Under the pieces are notes generated by a model. That model saw nothing but the letters and a program-made list of their open reading frames with translations. It made no database searches and was not told the origin of the DNA. Shown piece by piece: positions 17,304-26,706 of a stretch of 54,164 nt of DNA (position 1 is its first letter; every line of letters starts with the position of its first letter). Source of the stretch: CAIKOD01 sp035543455 (GTDB lineage: Archaea > Halobacteriota > Methanomicrobia > Methanomicrobiales > Methanospirillaceae); NCBI GenBank assembly GCA_035543455.1, contig DATKKE010000063.1, forward strand, positions 1 to 54,164, in the 5' to 3' direction. A program made the position numbers and the translations under genes.

Positions 17304-18688
17304 AGGAATACAGGACTATTACAAAGATCGCCGGACCGCTCGTTTTCGTCGAGAAGACCGAGCCCATCATGTACGGGGAACTCGTCCATATCGTCCTCTA
17401 CGACGGGACGGTAAAACGCGGACAGGTACTGGATACCAGTGACACGCTTGTGGTCGTGCAGGTGTTCGAGACGACCGCAGGCATCGGAGAGGACAGCGGC
17501 GTCAGGTTCACCGGAGAGACTATTAAGATGCCGGTCGGAAGGGAGATGCTCGGGCGTATTCTCTCCGGCGGCGGGAAACCAATCGACGGCGGTCCTGAAA
17601 TAGTGCCGGAAAAACGTCTCGATATCACCGGTGCGGCTATCAACCCGTATGCAAGGGGCTCACCGAATGAATTTATCCAGACCGGGATTTCAACAATAGA
17701 CGGCACAAACACCCTTGTCAGGGGTCAGAAACTCCCGATCTTCTCAGGAGCCGGTCTTCCCCACAACAATATCGCGCTCCAGATCGCCCGGCAGGCAAAG
17801 GTCATCGGTTCGAAAGAGGAATTCGCCGTCGTGTTTGCTGCGATGGGGATCACCAAAGAGGAAGCCAACTACTTCATGAAGGACTTCGAGCGGACAGGGG
17901 CATTGGAGCGTGCGGTCGTGTTCCTCAATCTCGCCGATGACCCTGCAGTCGAGCGTATTATTACCCCGCGGTTAGCTCTTACTACCGCAGAATACCTCGC
18001 GTTCGAACTCGGGATGCATGTACTCGTGATCCTCACGGACATGACCAACTATTGCGAGGCACTGCGTCAGATCGGTGCAGCCCGTGAAGAAGTTCCGGGC
18101 CGCCGTGGATACCCTGGTTATATGTATACCGACCTTGCCAGCATCTACGAACGTGCGGGGATCATCAAAGGCAAGAAGGGTTCGGTCACCCAGATCCCGA
18201 TCCTCACGATGCCCGGCGATGATATCACCCATCCGATCCCTGACCTTACCGGGTATATCACCGAAGGACAGATCGTCGTTTCCCGTGATCTGCACAGGAA
18301 GGGCATATACCCGCCAATCAATGTCCTGCCGTCATTGTCCCGTCTGATGAACCTCGGTATTGGAAAAGGCCATACACGCGAGGACCATAAGAAAGTATCA
18401 GACCAGATGTATGCGGGATATGCAGAAGGAAACGACCTTCGCGGCCTTGTCGCGATCGTCGGCAAGGATGCCCTTTCGGAGCGTGACCGGATGTTTCTTG
18501 AATTTGCCGATATATTCGAGCAGAGGTTCGTGAAGCAGGGATATGACGAAGATCGTACGATCACCGATACCCTCAACCTCGGCTGGGACTTACTCTCAAC
18601 GCTGCCTGTGGAGCAGCTGACACGTATCGACAGGGATCTCATCAACAAGTACCATCCGAAATTCAAGGCAGGGGCTGCCCAGGGGTAA
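17300..18688 (+). CDS. atpB: A-type ATP synthase subunit B
   Basis: The 462-residue non-catalytic, nucleotide-binding partner of subunit A. It is homologous to A but, as usual, lacks a working Walker A loop: the site reads FSGAGLPHNN. The arginine-finger region and PGRRGYPGYMYTDL are conserved. ATGA overlap with atpA and a 6-base gap to atpD indicate tight coupling. Confidence 0.97.
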   Translation: MKEYRTITKIAGPLVFVEKTEPIMYGELVHIVLYDGTVKRGQVLDTSDTLVVVQVFETTAGIGEDSGVRFTGETIKMPVGREMLGRILSGGGKPIDGGPEIVPEKRLDITGAAINPYARGSPNEFIQTGISTIDGTNTLVRGQKLPIFSGAGLPHNNIALQIARQAKVIGSKEEFAVVFAAMGITKEEANYFMKDFERTGALERAVVFLNLADDPAVERIITPRLALTTAEYLAFELGMHVLVILTDMTNYCEALRQIGAAREEVPGRRGYPGYMYTDLASIYERAGIIKGKKGSVTQIPILTMPGDDITHPIPDLTGYITEGQIVVSRDLHRKGIYPPINVLPSLSRLMNLGIGKGHTREDHKKVSDQMYAGYAEGNDLRGLVAIVGKDALSERDRMFLEFADIFEQRFVKQGYDEDRTITDTLNLGWDLLSTLPVEQLTRIDRDLINKYHPKFKAGAAQG

Positions 18689-18694
18689 CCACGC

Positions 18695-19321
18695 ATGCCG
18701 CTCCAGGATATTAAACCGACCCGTTCAGAACTGATCAACCTCAAACGACGGATAGCGTTATCCGAACGCGGGTATAAAATCCTGAAAATGAAACGTGACG
18801 GGCTGATCCTTGAATTTTTCAAGGTGCTCGCAGATGCAAAAGACAGCAGGGGAGAACTCATGGCCAGGTACCAGAGGGCAGTGGAAAGCATGGCCCTCGC
18901 AAATACCGTTGAGGGTGCCATCGGGGTTAAATCAGCGGCCTTCTCTGTAAAAGAAGTCCCGGGTATCACCCTCTCATCTAAAAATATTATGGGTGTGGTT
19001 GTGCCCGAGATCGAATCGTCCAGGGTGAGGAAGAATCTCACCGACCGTGGGTACGGCGTACTCGGGACCACATCGATCATCGACGAGACCGCGACATCAT
19101 TCGAAGAGCTTGTCGAGGCGATTATCGAGAGTGCCGAGATTGAAACAACCATGAAGCGGCTTCTCGATGAGATCGAATCGACGAAGCGAAGAGTGAATGC
19201 ACTGGAGTTCAAGGTAATACCTGAGCTCTCGGAAGCAAGAAATTTCATAAAGATGAGGCTTGATGAGATGGAACGGGAAGAACTCTTCAGGCTTAAGAAG
19301 ATCAAGGCCAGGACTGTATAA
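18695..19321 (+). CDS. atpD: A-type ATP synthase subunit D
   Basis: A 208-residue long antiparallel coiled coil, the rotating shaft of the central stalk. It shows the family opening IKPTRSELINLKRRIALSERGYKILKMKRD and the closing TKRRVNALEFKVIPEL motif. It is the last ATP synthase gene; its TAA is followed without a gap by the pgk ATG. Confidence 0.95.
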   Translation: MPLQDIKPTRSELINLKRRIALSERGYKILKMKRDGLILEFFKVLADAKDSRGELMARYQRAVESMALANTVEGAIGVKSAAFSVKEVPGITLSSKNIMGVVVPEIESSRVRKNLTDRGYGVLGTTSIIDETATSFEELVEAIIESAEIETTMKRLLDEIESTKRRVNALEFKVIPELSEARNFIKMRLDEMEREELFRLKKIKARTV

Positions 19322-20557
19322 ATGGTACAAAGAGGGTCAGGGACGGCTATCGGGACGCTGGGAGAATTAAAACCTGATGGGAAAACTGTTTTACTGCGAC
19401 TGGACCTTAATTCACCGATCGATCCCGCTTCAAATACCATCCTCGACGACAAACGGTTCCGCGAGCACGTACCAACGATCCAGGCCCTGAAAAACAGCAA
19501 GGTCGTCATTCTGACCCATCAGAGCCGACCTGGCAAAAAAGATTTCACATCGCTCGAGGCTCATGCCGAGAAACTTTCCCACCTGATCGGAAAGCCGGTC
19601 CGGTATATAGACGACATATTTGGTACATGTGCACGGGAGACGGCCAGAGACCTTCATAACGGTGAAGTCCTTATGCTCGAGAATGTGAGGTTCAATGCCG
19701 AGGAAAATCTCATTTTGAAACCGGAAGAAGCAAAGAAAACCCACCTCGTCAGAAAACTTTCCCAGATGGCAGACCTCTTTGTCAACGATGCCTTCGGAAC
19801 TGCGCACCGTTCACAGCCTACGGTTGTAGGCCTGCCCTATTCGATGAAGTCTGCTGCAGGACTTCTCATGGAGAAAGAAGTATACACATTGAGCAGGGTG
19901 TTTACCGGGGCACCAAGGCCGGTCTGCATGGTGCTCGGTGGTACGAAAGTGGATGATTCGATGGCCGTGGCACGGCATGTCCTTGAACATAATGTGGCTG
20001 ACCAGGTAATGGTAATAGGCGTCGTAGCCAATGTATTCCTGATTGCACAGGGATTCGACATAGGCAGCCCGTCCACCCAGCTTATTCACCAGTTGAACTA
20101 TGAACGGGAGATCGAACACGCAAAACACCTGTTGTCAGAATTCAGGTCGCGTATCATTATTCCTGACTGGGTGGCGGTACGCGAAGAAAACAAACGTGCG
20201 GAATATCCAGTCAGTGCCATCCCGAAAGATGCTCCCGTCCTCGATATAGGGATGGAGGCGATCGGAACCCTGTGTACCATCCTGAACAATGCAGGAACCG
20301 TCGTATTCAATGGCCCGGCCGGGGTTTTTGAGGAACCCGATTTTGCTTCCGGTACCTACGAACTGTTAAAAACCGCCTCCGGGGTAGAATTCTCGGTAGT
20401 CGGCGGGGGTCATACAGCCGCAGTAATCGAGAAACTCGGACTTGATAAAAAATTCACCCATATCTCGACCGGTGGCGGTGCATGTATCGAGTTCCTCACC
20501 GGTAAAAAACTACCTGCTGTTGAAGCACTCGAACAATCGAAAAAGCTGTTCGGGTAA
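19322..20557 (+). CDS. pgk: Phosphoglycerate kinase
   Basis: 411 residues converting 3-phosphoglycerate and ATP to 1,3-bisphosphoglycerate, which in a methanogen mainly serves gluconeogenesis. Conserved parts are RLDLNSPID near the N terminus, LTHQSRPGKKD, VNDAFGTAHRSQPT, the nucleotide-site VLGGTKVDDS, NGPAGVFEE and the C-terminal STGGGACIEFLTG. The ATG follows the atpD stop directly and no separate promoter is visible, so it appears to be the tail of the ATP synthase transcript. Confidence 0.96.
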   Translation: MVQRGSGTAIGTLGELKPDGKTVLLRLDLNSPIDPASNTILDDKRFREHVPTIQALKNSKVVILTHQSRPGKKDFTSLEAHAEKLSHLIGKPVRYIDDIFGTCARETARDLHNGEVLMLENVRFNAEENLILKPEEAKKTHLVRKLSQMADLFVNDAFGTAHRSQPTVVGLPYSMKSAAGLLMEKEVYTLSRVFTGAPRPVCMVLGGTKVDDSMAVARHVLEHNVADQVMVIGVVANVFLIAQGFDIGSPSTQLIHQLNYEREIEHAKHLLSEFRSRIIIPDWVAVREENKRAEYPVSAIPKDAPVLDIGMEAIGTLCTILNNAGTVVFNGPAGVFEEPDFASGTYELLKTASGVEFSVVGGGHTAAVIEKLGLDKKFTHISTGGGACIEFLTGKKLPAVEALEQSKKLFG

Positions 20558-20846
20558 GGACCCTGCCATCCGGGTGGTAATGCCGGCAGGTAAGTAATCC
20601 TTTCCTGTAGAGGCGATATCTAAGAAAACAGGGGTTCAAAAACGTTTCAATTATCTTTCTTTCACAAATCCTGTTATTCTTTTGGTACGATGTCATTTTA
20701 TCCCCTGCCTTCATTAGTGATTTACCACGGAAAAATGGTAAAAAAAATAACTACCTGAAAGGTAATTGAAAAAAAGTAAAAAAAATGAGTACTGCAGGAA
20801 ACGGTGTGCTATTTCACGCAGGACTTTTTTCTTATATCCTTCCCCT
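20558..20846. other. AT-rich gap after pgk with terminator-like hairpins
   Basis: There is no gene. Just after pgk a weak dyad (CTGCC...GGCAG, about 20563-20589) is followed by T-rich DNA, which fits a plus-strand transcript end. On the minus strand, TACCT-TTC-AGGTA followed by a run of eight T (about 20735-20767) looks like a terminator for the convergent gene, though it lies about 470 bases past that gene's stop. Confidence 0.35.
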
Positions 20847-21002
20847 TCAGACGCTCCCGGGGCTCCGCCCCGCCGCTATGGCGACCCGGCCGGGATAGGA
20901 CAGTCCTGTTAACTCTTTCCCTTTTACCGTCCGATCAACCCTGCCAAAAGACTATCCTAATGGGGGAGGGGCAGGGAGAGGGTGAAACCCCCTCCTGTCA
21001 AT
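20847..21002. repeat. Dispersed structured repeat, copy 1
   Basis: About 156 bases that pair with a second copy at 46942-47100. Both ends match well: the left block TCAGACGCTCCCGGGGCTCC... (TCAGACACTCCAGGGGGCTC in copy 2) and the right block GGGGAGGGGCAGGGAG...CTCCTGTC. The middle (about 20895-20945) is diverged. The left end contains the hairpin GGGGCTCCGCCCC, and the right end GAGGG-TGAAA-CCCCCTC can fold as well. There is no open reading frame. Like copy 2 it lies between convergent genes. Confidence 0.75.
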
Positions 21003-21239
21003 GTTTTAAATATGATATCAGAGAGGGGCTCCAAAACACGAGCTAAAAATTCGGAAAATCATCCAGTTATAGGCTAAGATTTAAGGGTTGGAGTGGGACC
21101 TTACCCTTCATTTATCAGATGACTTAAGCACCCTCTGTGATAAAGAAATCACTATCAGATTGAGTTTTGGGTATTGCAGGGGTTTTGCAGGGAATAAAAA
21201 AAGATATGGCCGGTTTTCACTGGTATTGGATCTGGCAAC
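21003..21239. other. Gap between repeat copy 1 and the secreted protein gene
   Basis: No gene or clear signal. The stretch is the common 3' end of two convergent transcripts. Confidence 0.3.
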
Positions 21240-21869
21240 CTAGGGTTGGAGAATATTCATCGAGTCGAGCAGGTTATTTGTGGACTGGATATTTCCTGTA
21301 TATTGACTGTTGGCCTGGTTATAGGCATTGTTGGAATCCCACCATTGATTGGCAAGGCCAAGTTTTGTGGACTGGATGTACAGATCGGTGCTGGCCGCGT
21401 CAGAACCAAGTACCGCCGCAAGTTTCGAGAGTGAGTCCTGCTGGGAAGGGGGTGCCGTCCGGGCTGCACCGGCAATATCAGACTGTGCAGATACAAAGTA
21501 TTGTTTTGCTGCCGTGAAGTTGTTCTGTGCCATATACAGGGTCGTTATTACGTTGGCGTATTGTCCCTGGACACTGAGGACGGGATCCATGTTCGCTTTG
21601 CCTTTTACAATTGAGATCTTGGCTTTATTGATATTGTCCGTCCCGTTCTGAATGCTACTTACCCAGTCCATCGGCGTGGGAGTCGGTACCGGCGTCTGAA
21701 CAACGGCGGTGGTCGGTGCCGGAGTCGCGACAGCCTCGGTCGGAACGGGAGTGACCGGGGCAGGCTTACTGACCGGTTGTAACATTCGGCTGTAACCAAC
21801 TGCAAAAAAAATTACCACAAGGCAGACTGCAACGACGATTACGATTGAAATAATCACGTTTTGCTTCAT
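21240..21869 (-). CDS. Membrane-anchored surface protein of unknown function
   Basis: 209 residues: a positively charged start, one transmembrane helix (about 5-28, NVIISIVIVVAVCLVVIFFAVGY), a Pro/Thr/Val/Ala linker (about 33-68, repeats of TPVPT and APTT) and a helical alpha domain of about 140 residues rich in Gln, Asn, Ser and Ala. I recognise no named domain. Topology should place the helical part outside the cell. A minus strand TATA box AGATATATAAGG (about 21892-21903) precedes the ATG by about 25-30 bases, so the leader is short or absent. Confidence 0.8.
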   Translation of the reverse strand: MKQNVIISIVIVVAVCLVVIFFAVGYSRMLQPVSKPAPVTPVPTEAVATPAPTTAVVQTPVPTPTPMDWVSSIQNGTDNINKAKISIVKGKANMDPVLSVQGQYANVITTLYMAQNNFTAAKQYFVSAQSDIAGAARTAPPSQQDSLSKLAAVLGSDAASTDLYIQSTKLGLANQWWDSNNAYNQANSQYTGNIQSTNNLLDSMNILQP

Positions 21870-22095
21870 AATAAGTCCAATCTATAATAATCCCTTATAT
21901 ATCTTTTGCAAAAAATGATATGCCCATGTCGAAAATATTCATAAATCCGACGGATCTGCCAGTTCGATTCCCATCACCGGGGATATGCATCATACTATAA
22001 AGCAGGCCGGCTTGCTGGTCACGGGCGGGACTTCCTGATCACTGACCGGCCATCGACCGCGATGATTATTTAGGTATCAGCTCTGAAGAAATACT

Positions 22096-22449
22096 ATGCG
22101 TCCTACGGGAGTACTCGTTATCGGTATGATTCTCCTGGCAGCGTCAGAGGTATCCGGGTGCATCTCGGTATACCCCGGGGATGTAACCTATACCGGTTCA
22201 GGCCTCAGGTTTTCAATACAGAGTAATGAACCGGTTCCTGATGCCGTCCTCGAAGTAGCGGTATTCCGTGAAGCAGGCCTCTCGCAGGTAGAAATCTTTC
22301 GCAACGCGGACCATATGCCACTTAATGCCGGTGAAACGATCGTGACACTCCCCGTGTCACTTAAACCCGGGAAATACCGGTGCTTTATTTATACCAGTTC
22401 AGGAACACGGCGGTTTCCGGCGGTGATCAGAGACTTTGAAATTACCTGA
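22096..22449 (+). CDS. Secreted lipoprotein-like protein of unknown function
   Basis: 117 residues with a signal peptide (about 1-21, VLVIGMILLAASEVSGC) ending at a cysteine in a lipobox-like context, so a lipid anchor at C22 is possible. The remainder is predominantly beta (TYTGSGLRFSIQSNEPVPDA, LEVAVFREAGLSQVEIF) and resembles a small immunoglobulin-like sandwich, but no family is recognised. The 3' end overlaps adenine deaminase by 14 bases. Confidence 0.72.
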   Translation: MRPTGVLVIGMILLAASEVSGCISVYPGDVTYTGSGLRFSIQSNEPVPDAVLEVAVFREAGLSQVEIFRNADHMPLNAGETIVTLPVSLKPGKYRCFIYTSSGTRRFPAVIRDFEIT

Positions 22450-24106
22450 CAACGCCCTTTCCCTGGCAGCCAGGGGCCTGGAGCCCGCCGATATTGTCGT
22501 TCGTAATCCGCTCATCTTCAATCCGTTCACCTGTCTTTGGGACCGGAAAGATTTTGCAATAAAAGATGGCATAATCATCGGGACGGGCTCCTATTCCGGA
22601 AGGGAGGAGTTGGATCTCCATGGCGCCCGGGTTATACCCGGCCTGATCGACTCGCACGTCCATATCGAAAGTTCACTTCTCACCCCCCGGGAATTTGCCC
22701 GGCTGGCAGTACGGCACGGTACGACTACGGTAGTTGCCGACCCCCATGAGATTGCGAATGTCCTTGGCAGGGAAGGGATCAGGTACATGCTCGCAGATTC
22801 ACGACAGGCCGATATCGATATATTCTTCATGCTGCCTTCATGTGTACCTTCTGCCCCGGTTGATGTGGGAGGTGCTGTCCTCGATGCCGGGGACCTGGCT
22901 GAATTTCTCGGAAACTCCCGGGTGCTCGGTCTCGGTGAGATGATGGATGTCCCGGGCGTACTGTCCGGGGATCCGGGGGTCAGGGAAAAACTGGCGCTTA
23001 CTGAACTGATCGACGGCCATGCACCGTTATTGTCAGGCAGCGACCTGAATGCATATATCCTGAACGGGCCCCAAAGCGACCATGAATGTGTAACAGCCGG
23101 TGAGGCCGGGGAAAAACTGTCCCGGGGCATGTTCATTTACGTGCGGGGGGGCTCGGTGGAGAGGAACGTACCGGCACTGGTTCCTGTGGTGACAAAATGC
23201 TCAGCCTCACGCTGCTCATTTGCCACGGATGACCGGCATGCCGATCTCATTGTCAGGGAAGGCCATATCGATGCTTTAATCCGTGAGGCAGTTTCACATG
23301 GGCTTGAGCTTGAAACCGCCCTTAAAATGGCTACATTATCTCCTGCGGAGCGGTTCCACCTGTATGACAGGGGCGCCATCGCCCCGGGAAGGGTGGCGGA
23401 TTATTGCGTCCTCGGGAACTCCGGGGAATTTTCCATTGCAAAAACATTCCGTCGTGGAATTCTTTCGGGATCATCCGGATACTCCCCTGGGATTCCGCCT
23501 GCCCCGAAGATGTCAGCGTTACCTCTTATTCCAGGATCACTATCCCTTCACGGGGATGGTGATGCAAGGGTGATTGGATTGGTCCCGGGCGAGATCATCA
23601 CCCGCGAGCTCAGGTGCCATGTCAGAAAATCGGGTCTGCCTGATTATGACAGGGATATTATAAAAGCCGTAGCATGCAGCAGGTATGAGCCTGGAACGTA
23701 TTCGATGGGTCTTGTACACGGCTTTGGGATAACGCAGGGTGCCATCGCCGGAAGCATATCGCACGATGCTCATAACATCATTGCCGTGGGGACAAGCGAC
23801 AAGGAGATCCAGATGGCAGTCGGGACGGTGATAGCATATCAAGGCGGACTTGCAGCTGTTTCGGGTGATGAAGTCGTCGTACTGCCCCTGGAATGTGCCG
23901 GACTCATGTCCACTGGATCATTTGAGGACGTCGTAGAGAGGCTCGGGGCTCTCCATCTCATGACAGAAAAATTCGGGTCGACCGGAGACCCTTTTATGTA
24001 CCTTTCATTTCTGGCTCTTCCTGTCATTCCGGAGATAAGGCTTACCGTCCGGGGGCTGTTTTCTGTCGGGCAGAATTCATATGTTCCATTATTTTATAAC
24101 ACCTGA
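22436..24106 (+). CDS. ade: Adenine deaminase
   Basis: A 556-residue amidohydrolase converting adenine to hypoxanthine and ammonia for purine salvage. The metal-binding HVHIESS (H74, H76), GTTTVVADPHEIANV, LGLGEMMDVPGVL, TDDRHAD and C-terminal GLVHGFGITQGAIAGSISHDAHN motifs of the ade family are all present and length is typical. The only plausible start is TTG at 22436, inside the preceding gene; no ATG occurs before the conserved core. Translation is therefore probably coupled to the secreted protein gene upstream, which is functionally unrelated. Confidence 0.93.
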   Translation: MKLPDNALSLAARGLEPADIVVRNPLIFNPFTCLWDRKDFAIKDGIIIGTGSYSGREELDLHGARVIPGLIDSHVHIESSLLTPREFARLAVRHGTTTVVADPHEIANVLGREGIRYMLADSRQADIDIFFMLPSCVPSAPVDVGGAVLDAGDLAEFLGNSRVLGLGEMMDVPGVLSGDPGVREKLALTELIDGHAPLLSGSDLNAYILNGPQSDHECVTAGEAGEKLSRGMFIYVRGGSVERNVPALVPVVTKCSASRCSFATDDRHADLIVREGHIDALIREAVSHGLELETALKMATLSPAERFHLYDRGAIAPGRVADYCVLGNSGEFSIAKTFRRGILSGSSGYSPGIPPAPKMSALPLIPGSLSLHGDGDARVIGLVPGEIITRELRCHVRKSGLPDYDRDIIKAVACSRYEPGTYSMGLVHGFGITQGAIAGSISHDAHNIIAVGTSDKEIQMAVGTVIAYQGGLAAVSGDEVVVLPLECAGLMSTGSFEDVVERLGALHLMTEKFGSTGDPFMYLSFLALPVIPEIRLTVRGLFSVGQNSYVPLFYNT

Positions 24107-24499
24107 ATGGTATTGGTTTCCAGAAGAGGCTGAACTGAAGGCCCTGGTAACGGCTTTGATGCCAAGAGTATCAGCTGTCATTCATATCTAGAGTATCAGC
24201 AATTATCGATATGATGATACCGCTACCGTAAGCCTTTCAGTTTCAGTACAATTTTGTCTCCTTCTCATATGATAAGATTTTCGATAGAACAGCGTGGATT
24301 TTCTTATCTAAAATATTCAATATAACCCAGGCAGGGGTTTCATACCTGCTTATCAGGAACCCGGCCGGACGATACTCATGGCTGTTGTAAATCCAGGCCT
24401 GTGCGGATCCTTCCTGACGGGTGCATAAAAGCCATAACCAGGTTTGGTAACCCTTCGAAACAGGTACCGACCAGGGTGAATTCTATCAGTCTGGCAGTT
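24107..24499. other. Gap without a gene
   Basis: I find no convincing ORF, although frames antisense to the neighbouring gene are open. AGAGTATCAGC occurs twice about 35 bases apart (24167 and 24191). Otherwise nothing stands out. Confidence 0.3.
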
Positions 24500-24955
24500 T
24501 CACGGATCAAAATAACCGATGCCATCGGGAAATTCGCGGGTATTATAGTAATCCCTTGTGACCTGCGGGGATGTAACGCGGAGATGGGGTATTCCGACCC
24601 TGAACTGGTGGTCGGGGAACCAGTAAATTCCCCTGCCATAATCATAGGATATCCCGTTGATGAGGATTTCAGCATTGTTCATTTCGACATTCCTGACTGT
24701 CGCATCCTCATAATTCAGGACTTTGAGGAGCTTGGTTCTGAGGTCCTGTTTTCCCAGGAGATAGACGATAAGCTGGGTCCCTTCATCGATGGTATAGTTC
24801 ATCCTGATAATCGCATGGTCCTTCTCGAGAGTGATATTCATGTCCTGTATCGTGATATAGCTGTAACGGTCATCATTGGCAGCAAGCACCGGCACCGCGA
24901 TACCTGATAACAGAATGATGAGTACCACGACAGCACTGATTCTCATTGGTAACAA
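24500..24955 (-). CDS. Secreted protein of unknown function
   Basis: Up to 151 residues; ATGs at 24955 and 24946 are both possible, and the second gives the cleaner signal peptide. The signal (ISAVVVLIILLSGIAVPVLA, then A-NDD) is followed by an extracytoplasmic beta-rich domain of about 120 residues containing YSYITIQDMNITLEKDHAII and a VTSPQVTRDYYNTREFPDGI end. No named domain is recognised. The opposite strand is also open over most of this length (24401-24907), but the signal peptide and composition favour this strand. A TATA-like GATATAATAAC lies upstream at about 24976-24986. Confidence 0.8.
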   Translation of the reverse strand: MLPMRISAVVVLIILLSGIAVPVLAANDDRYSYITIQDMNITLEKDHAIIRMNYTIDEGTQLIVYLLGKQDLRTKLLKVLNYEDATVRNVEMNNAEILINGISYDYGRGIYWFPDHQFRVGIPHLRVTSPQVTRDYYNTREFPDGIGYFDP

Positions 24956-25089
24956 TATTTCGGGTCTGTTATTATATCCTTTCTGATACTACCCAGGATA
25001 AATGGTGAATATAAGATGTAAAATTGTTAAAAATGCATAATATCTTCTCTGAATGGTCTTTTTGTTTGTGCGACGGACAAAACGGTAGG

Positions 25090-25380
25090 TTAATGAAGAT
25101 CCGGCTGGACCTGGTTGGCAAGAATAATCTCTATACTGGACACATTGGTCTTTCCGCTGTCCGTATCGATCACTTCGGTTGACGTGATGATCTCCTTCTT
25201 GTCCACACCCTCTAGAAACCGGTTCAGGGCTATCTCAGCCGTATCGACCGCCCGTGAAATCGCCTTTCCACGTGCCTTGATAGCAACTTCTTGAGCTCCG
25301 TTGTTGAACTGTGTAACGACTGCAAGTACGTAGTTCATGACTGGCTTGTTTCCGACGAATACTGTGTTGTCTTTAATCAT
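25090..25380 (-). CDS. albA: DNA/RNA-binding protein Alba
   Basis: 96 residues of the archaeal chromatin protein Alba: FVGNKPVMNYVLAVVTQF at the start, the IKARGKAISRAVD basic segment that binds nucleic acid, and the closing SSIEIILANQ strand. It coats DNA and also binds RNA. GGGGGAT lies about 6 bases before the ATG. It starts 14 bases downstream of the asd stop and is probably cotranscribed with it. Confidence 0.96.
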   Translation of the reverse strand: MIKDNTVFVGNKPVMNYVLAVVTQFNNGAQEVAIKARGKAISRAVDTAEIALNRFLEGVDKKEIITSTEVIDTDSGKTNVSSIEIILANQVQPDLH

Positions 25381-25394
25381 TTTGTAATCCCCCT

Positions 25395-26411
25395 TCAGAG
25401 ATACTTTCGTGAATGAATCAGTTCGGCATTAAGTACCGATGCCCCTGCTGCTCCCCTGATGGTATTGTGACCCATCGTCACATACCGGAGCCCTTCCCTG
25501 ATCCTGCCGACCGAGACGGTCATACCGTTTCCTCTCAACCGGTCGAGCCGGGGCTGCGGTCTGTCTGCATCATCGAGCAGGAGTACCGAGTGATCCGGCT
25601 GGGTAGGAAGACCGCTGATGGGCGGTTTGTAATTCCGGTACATCGTTTTCACCGACTCGACATCTTCCCTGATGTCAACCCAGACTGCCATGGTATGGCC
25701 ATCGATGACAGGAACCCGGTGGCAGCTTGCACTCACCGAAAATGGAGCGTTCTTCACTTCCGTTCCGTCGATCGTTCCCATAATTTTTAAGGACTCGGTC
25801 TCCATCTTCTCCTCCTCGTTACCGATGTACGGAATAACATTATCATAGATTGCCATGGCTGGCACACCGGAAAATCCCGCACCTGATATTGCCTGCATGG
25901 TTGAGACCCGCACATCGGAAAATTTGCACGACCTGAGCGGAGCGAGCGACATCACGAGCATGATCGTGGAGCAGTTGGGATTGGTTACGATAAACCCGTC
26001 GCCGCCCTTATCCCTCTGGACATCGATAAGCCCGAGGTGGTCCGGGTTAACCTCCGGGACGACAAGGGGGACATTAGCGTCCATGCGATGAGAACTCGCA
26101 TTGCTGCATACCGCTATCCCAGCCTCGGCACACATGGTTTCCACTCCTGTCGCGATGTCTGCCGGGAGAGCAGAAAAGACAAGGTCAACATCGTTAAGGC
26201 TCTTTATGGTCGTCGGGCTGATGCTGATGTCCGCTACCTCTTTTGGGAATGGAACATCAAGCCGCCAGTTGACAACGTCCCGGTAGGGTTTTCCTGCACT
26301 CCTCTCCGAGGCGGTGAGAACCTTGAGGTGGAACCAGGGGTGGTCAGCAAGGAGCTGTACAAATCGCTGACCTACTGCGCCCGTCGCGCCTAATACTCCT
26401 ACATTGATCAT
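25395..26411 (-). CDS. asd: Aspartate-semialdehyde dehydrogenase
   Basis: 338 residues reducing aspartyl phosphate to aspartate semialdehyde with NADPH, the branch point to lysine, threonine and methionine. The Rossmann GATGAVGQRF (8-17), catalytic Cys147 in NPNCST and the C-terminal CHRVPVIDGHT are present, which fits the archaeal/fungal subclass. It lies downstream of ferredoxin, dapB and dapA on the same strand and feeds the substrate used by DapA. Confidence 0.96.
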   Translation of the reverse strand: MINVGVLGATGAVGQRFVQLLADHPWFHLKVLTASERSAGKPYRDVVNWRLDVPFPKEVADISISPTTIKSLNDVDLVFSALPADIATGVETMCAEAGIAVCSNASSHRMDANVPLVVPEVNPDHLGLIDVQRDKGGDGFIVTNPNCSTIMLVMSLAPLRSCKFSDVRVSTMQAISGAGFSGVPAMAIYDNVIPYIGNEEEKMETESLKIMGTIDGTEVKNAPFSVSASCHRVPVIDGHTMAVWVDIREDVESVKTMYRNYKPPISGLPTQPDHSVLLLDDADRPQPRLDRLRGNGMTVSVGRIREGLRYVTMGHNTIRGAAGASVLNAELIHSRKYL

Positions 26412-26457
26412 AGATGGAAAATAGCTATATCATAGGAGTAATTAAAGAGTGTGATTT

Positions 26458-26631
26458 TTATTCGAGATGAATGGCTTCTGAAGGGCAAACGTCGACACAT
26501 GACCCGCAATCGACACATAACTCCTTATTCACCTTTGCTTTGTCATTGTTTATCGCTATCGCCTCGGCTGGGCATTCATCAACGCATGTCTCGCAGGCAG
26601 TGCACCGGTCTTCTTCAACAGTTGCAGTCAT
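26458..26631 (-). CDS. 2[4Fe-4S] ferredoxin
   Basis: About 57 residues from the ATG at 26631; an alternative start at 26643 adds four residues. Two complete cluster motifs are visible, CTACETCVDECP and CVDCGSCVDVCP, as in clostridial-type low-potential ferredoxins that carry electrons in methanogen energy and carbon metabolism. A TATA-like run ATTTAATATTTT lies at about 26672-26684. The gene sits between dapB and asd, but nothing shows that it serves lysine synthesis. Confidence 0.95.
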   Translation of the reverse strand: MTATVEEDRCTACETCVDECPAEAIAINNDKAKVNKELCVDCGSCVDVCPSEAIHLE

Positions 26632-26706
26632 AATAAATTCCACGTATTCTTACTAGTGTCGGTTAAAATATTAAATAAAGTTTCGATTGGGGATACTACC
26701 CGGACG

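Noticed and set aside
18145..19509. 454-codon minus-strand ORF across atpB, atpD and pgk
   Set aside because: It spans three conserved plus-strand genes and its serine/arginine-rich translation is typical of an antisense frame.
24401..24907. 168-codon plus-strand ORF antisense to the secreted protein gene
   Set aside because: The opposite strand has a clear signal peptide, a TATA box and a balanced domain; this frame looks like its antisense shadow.
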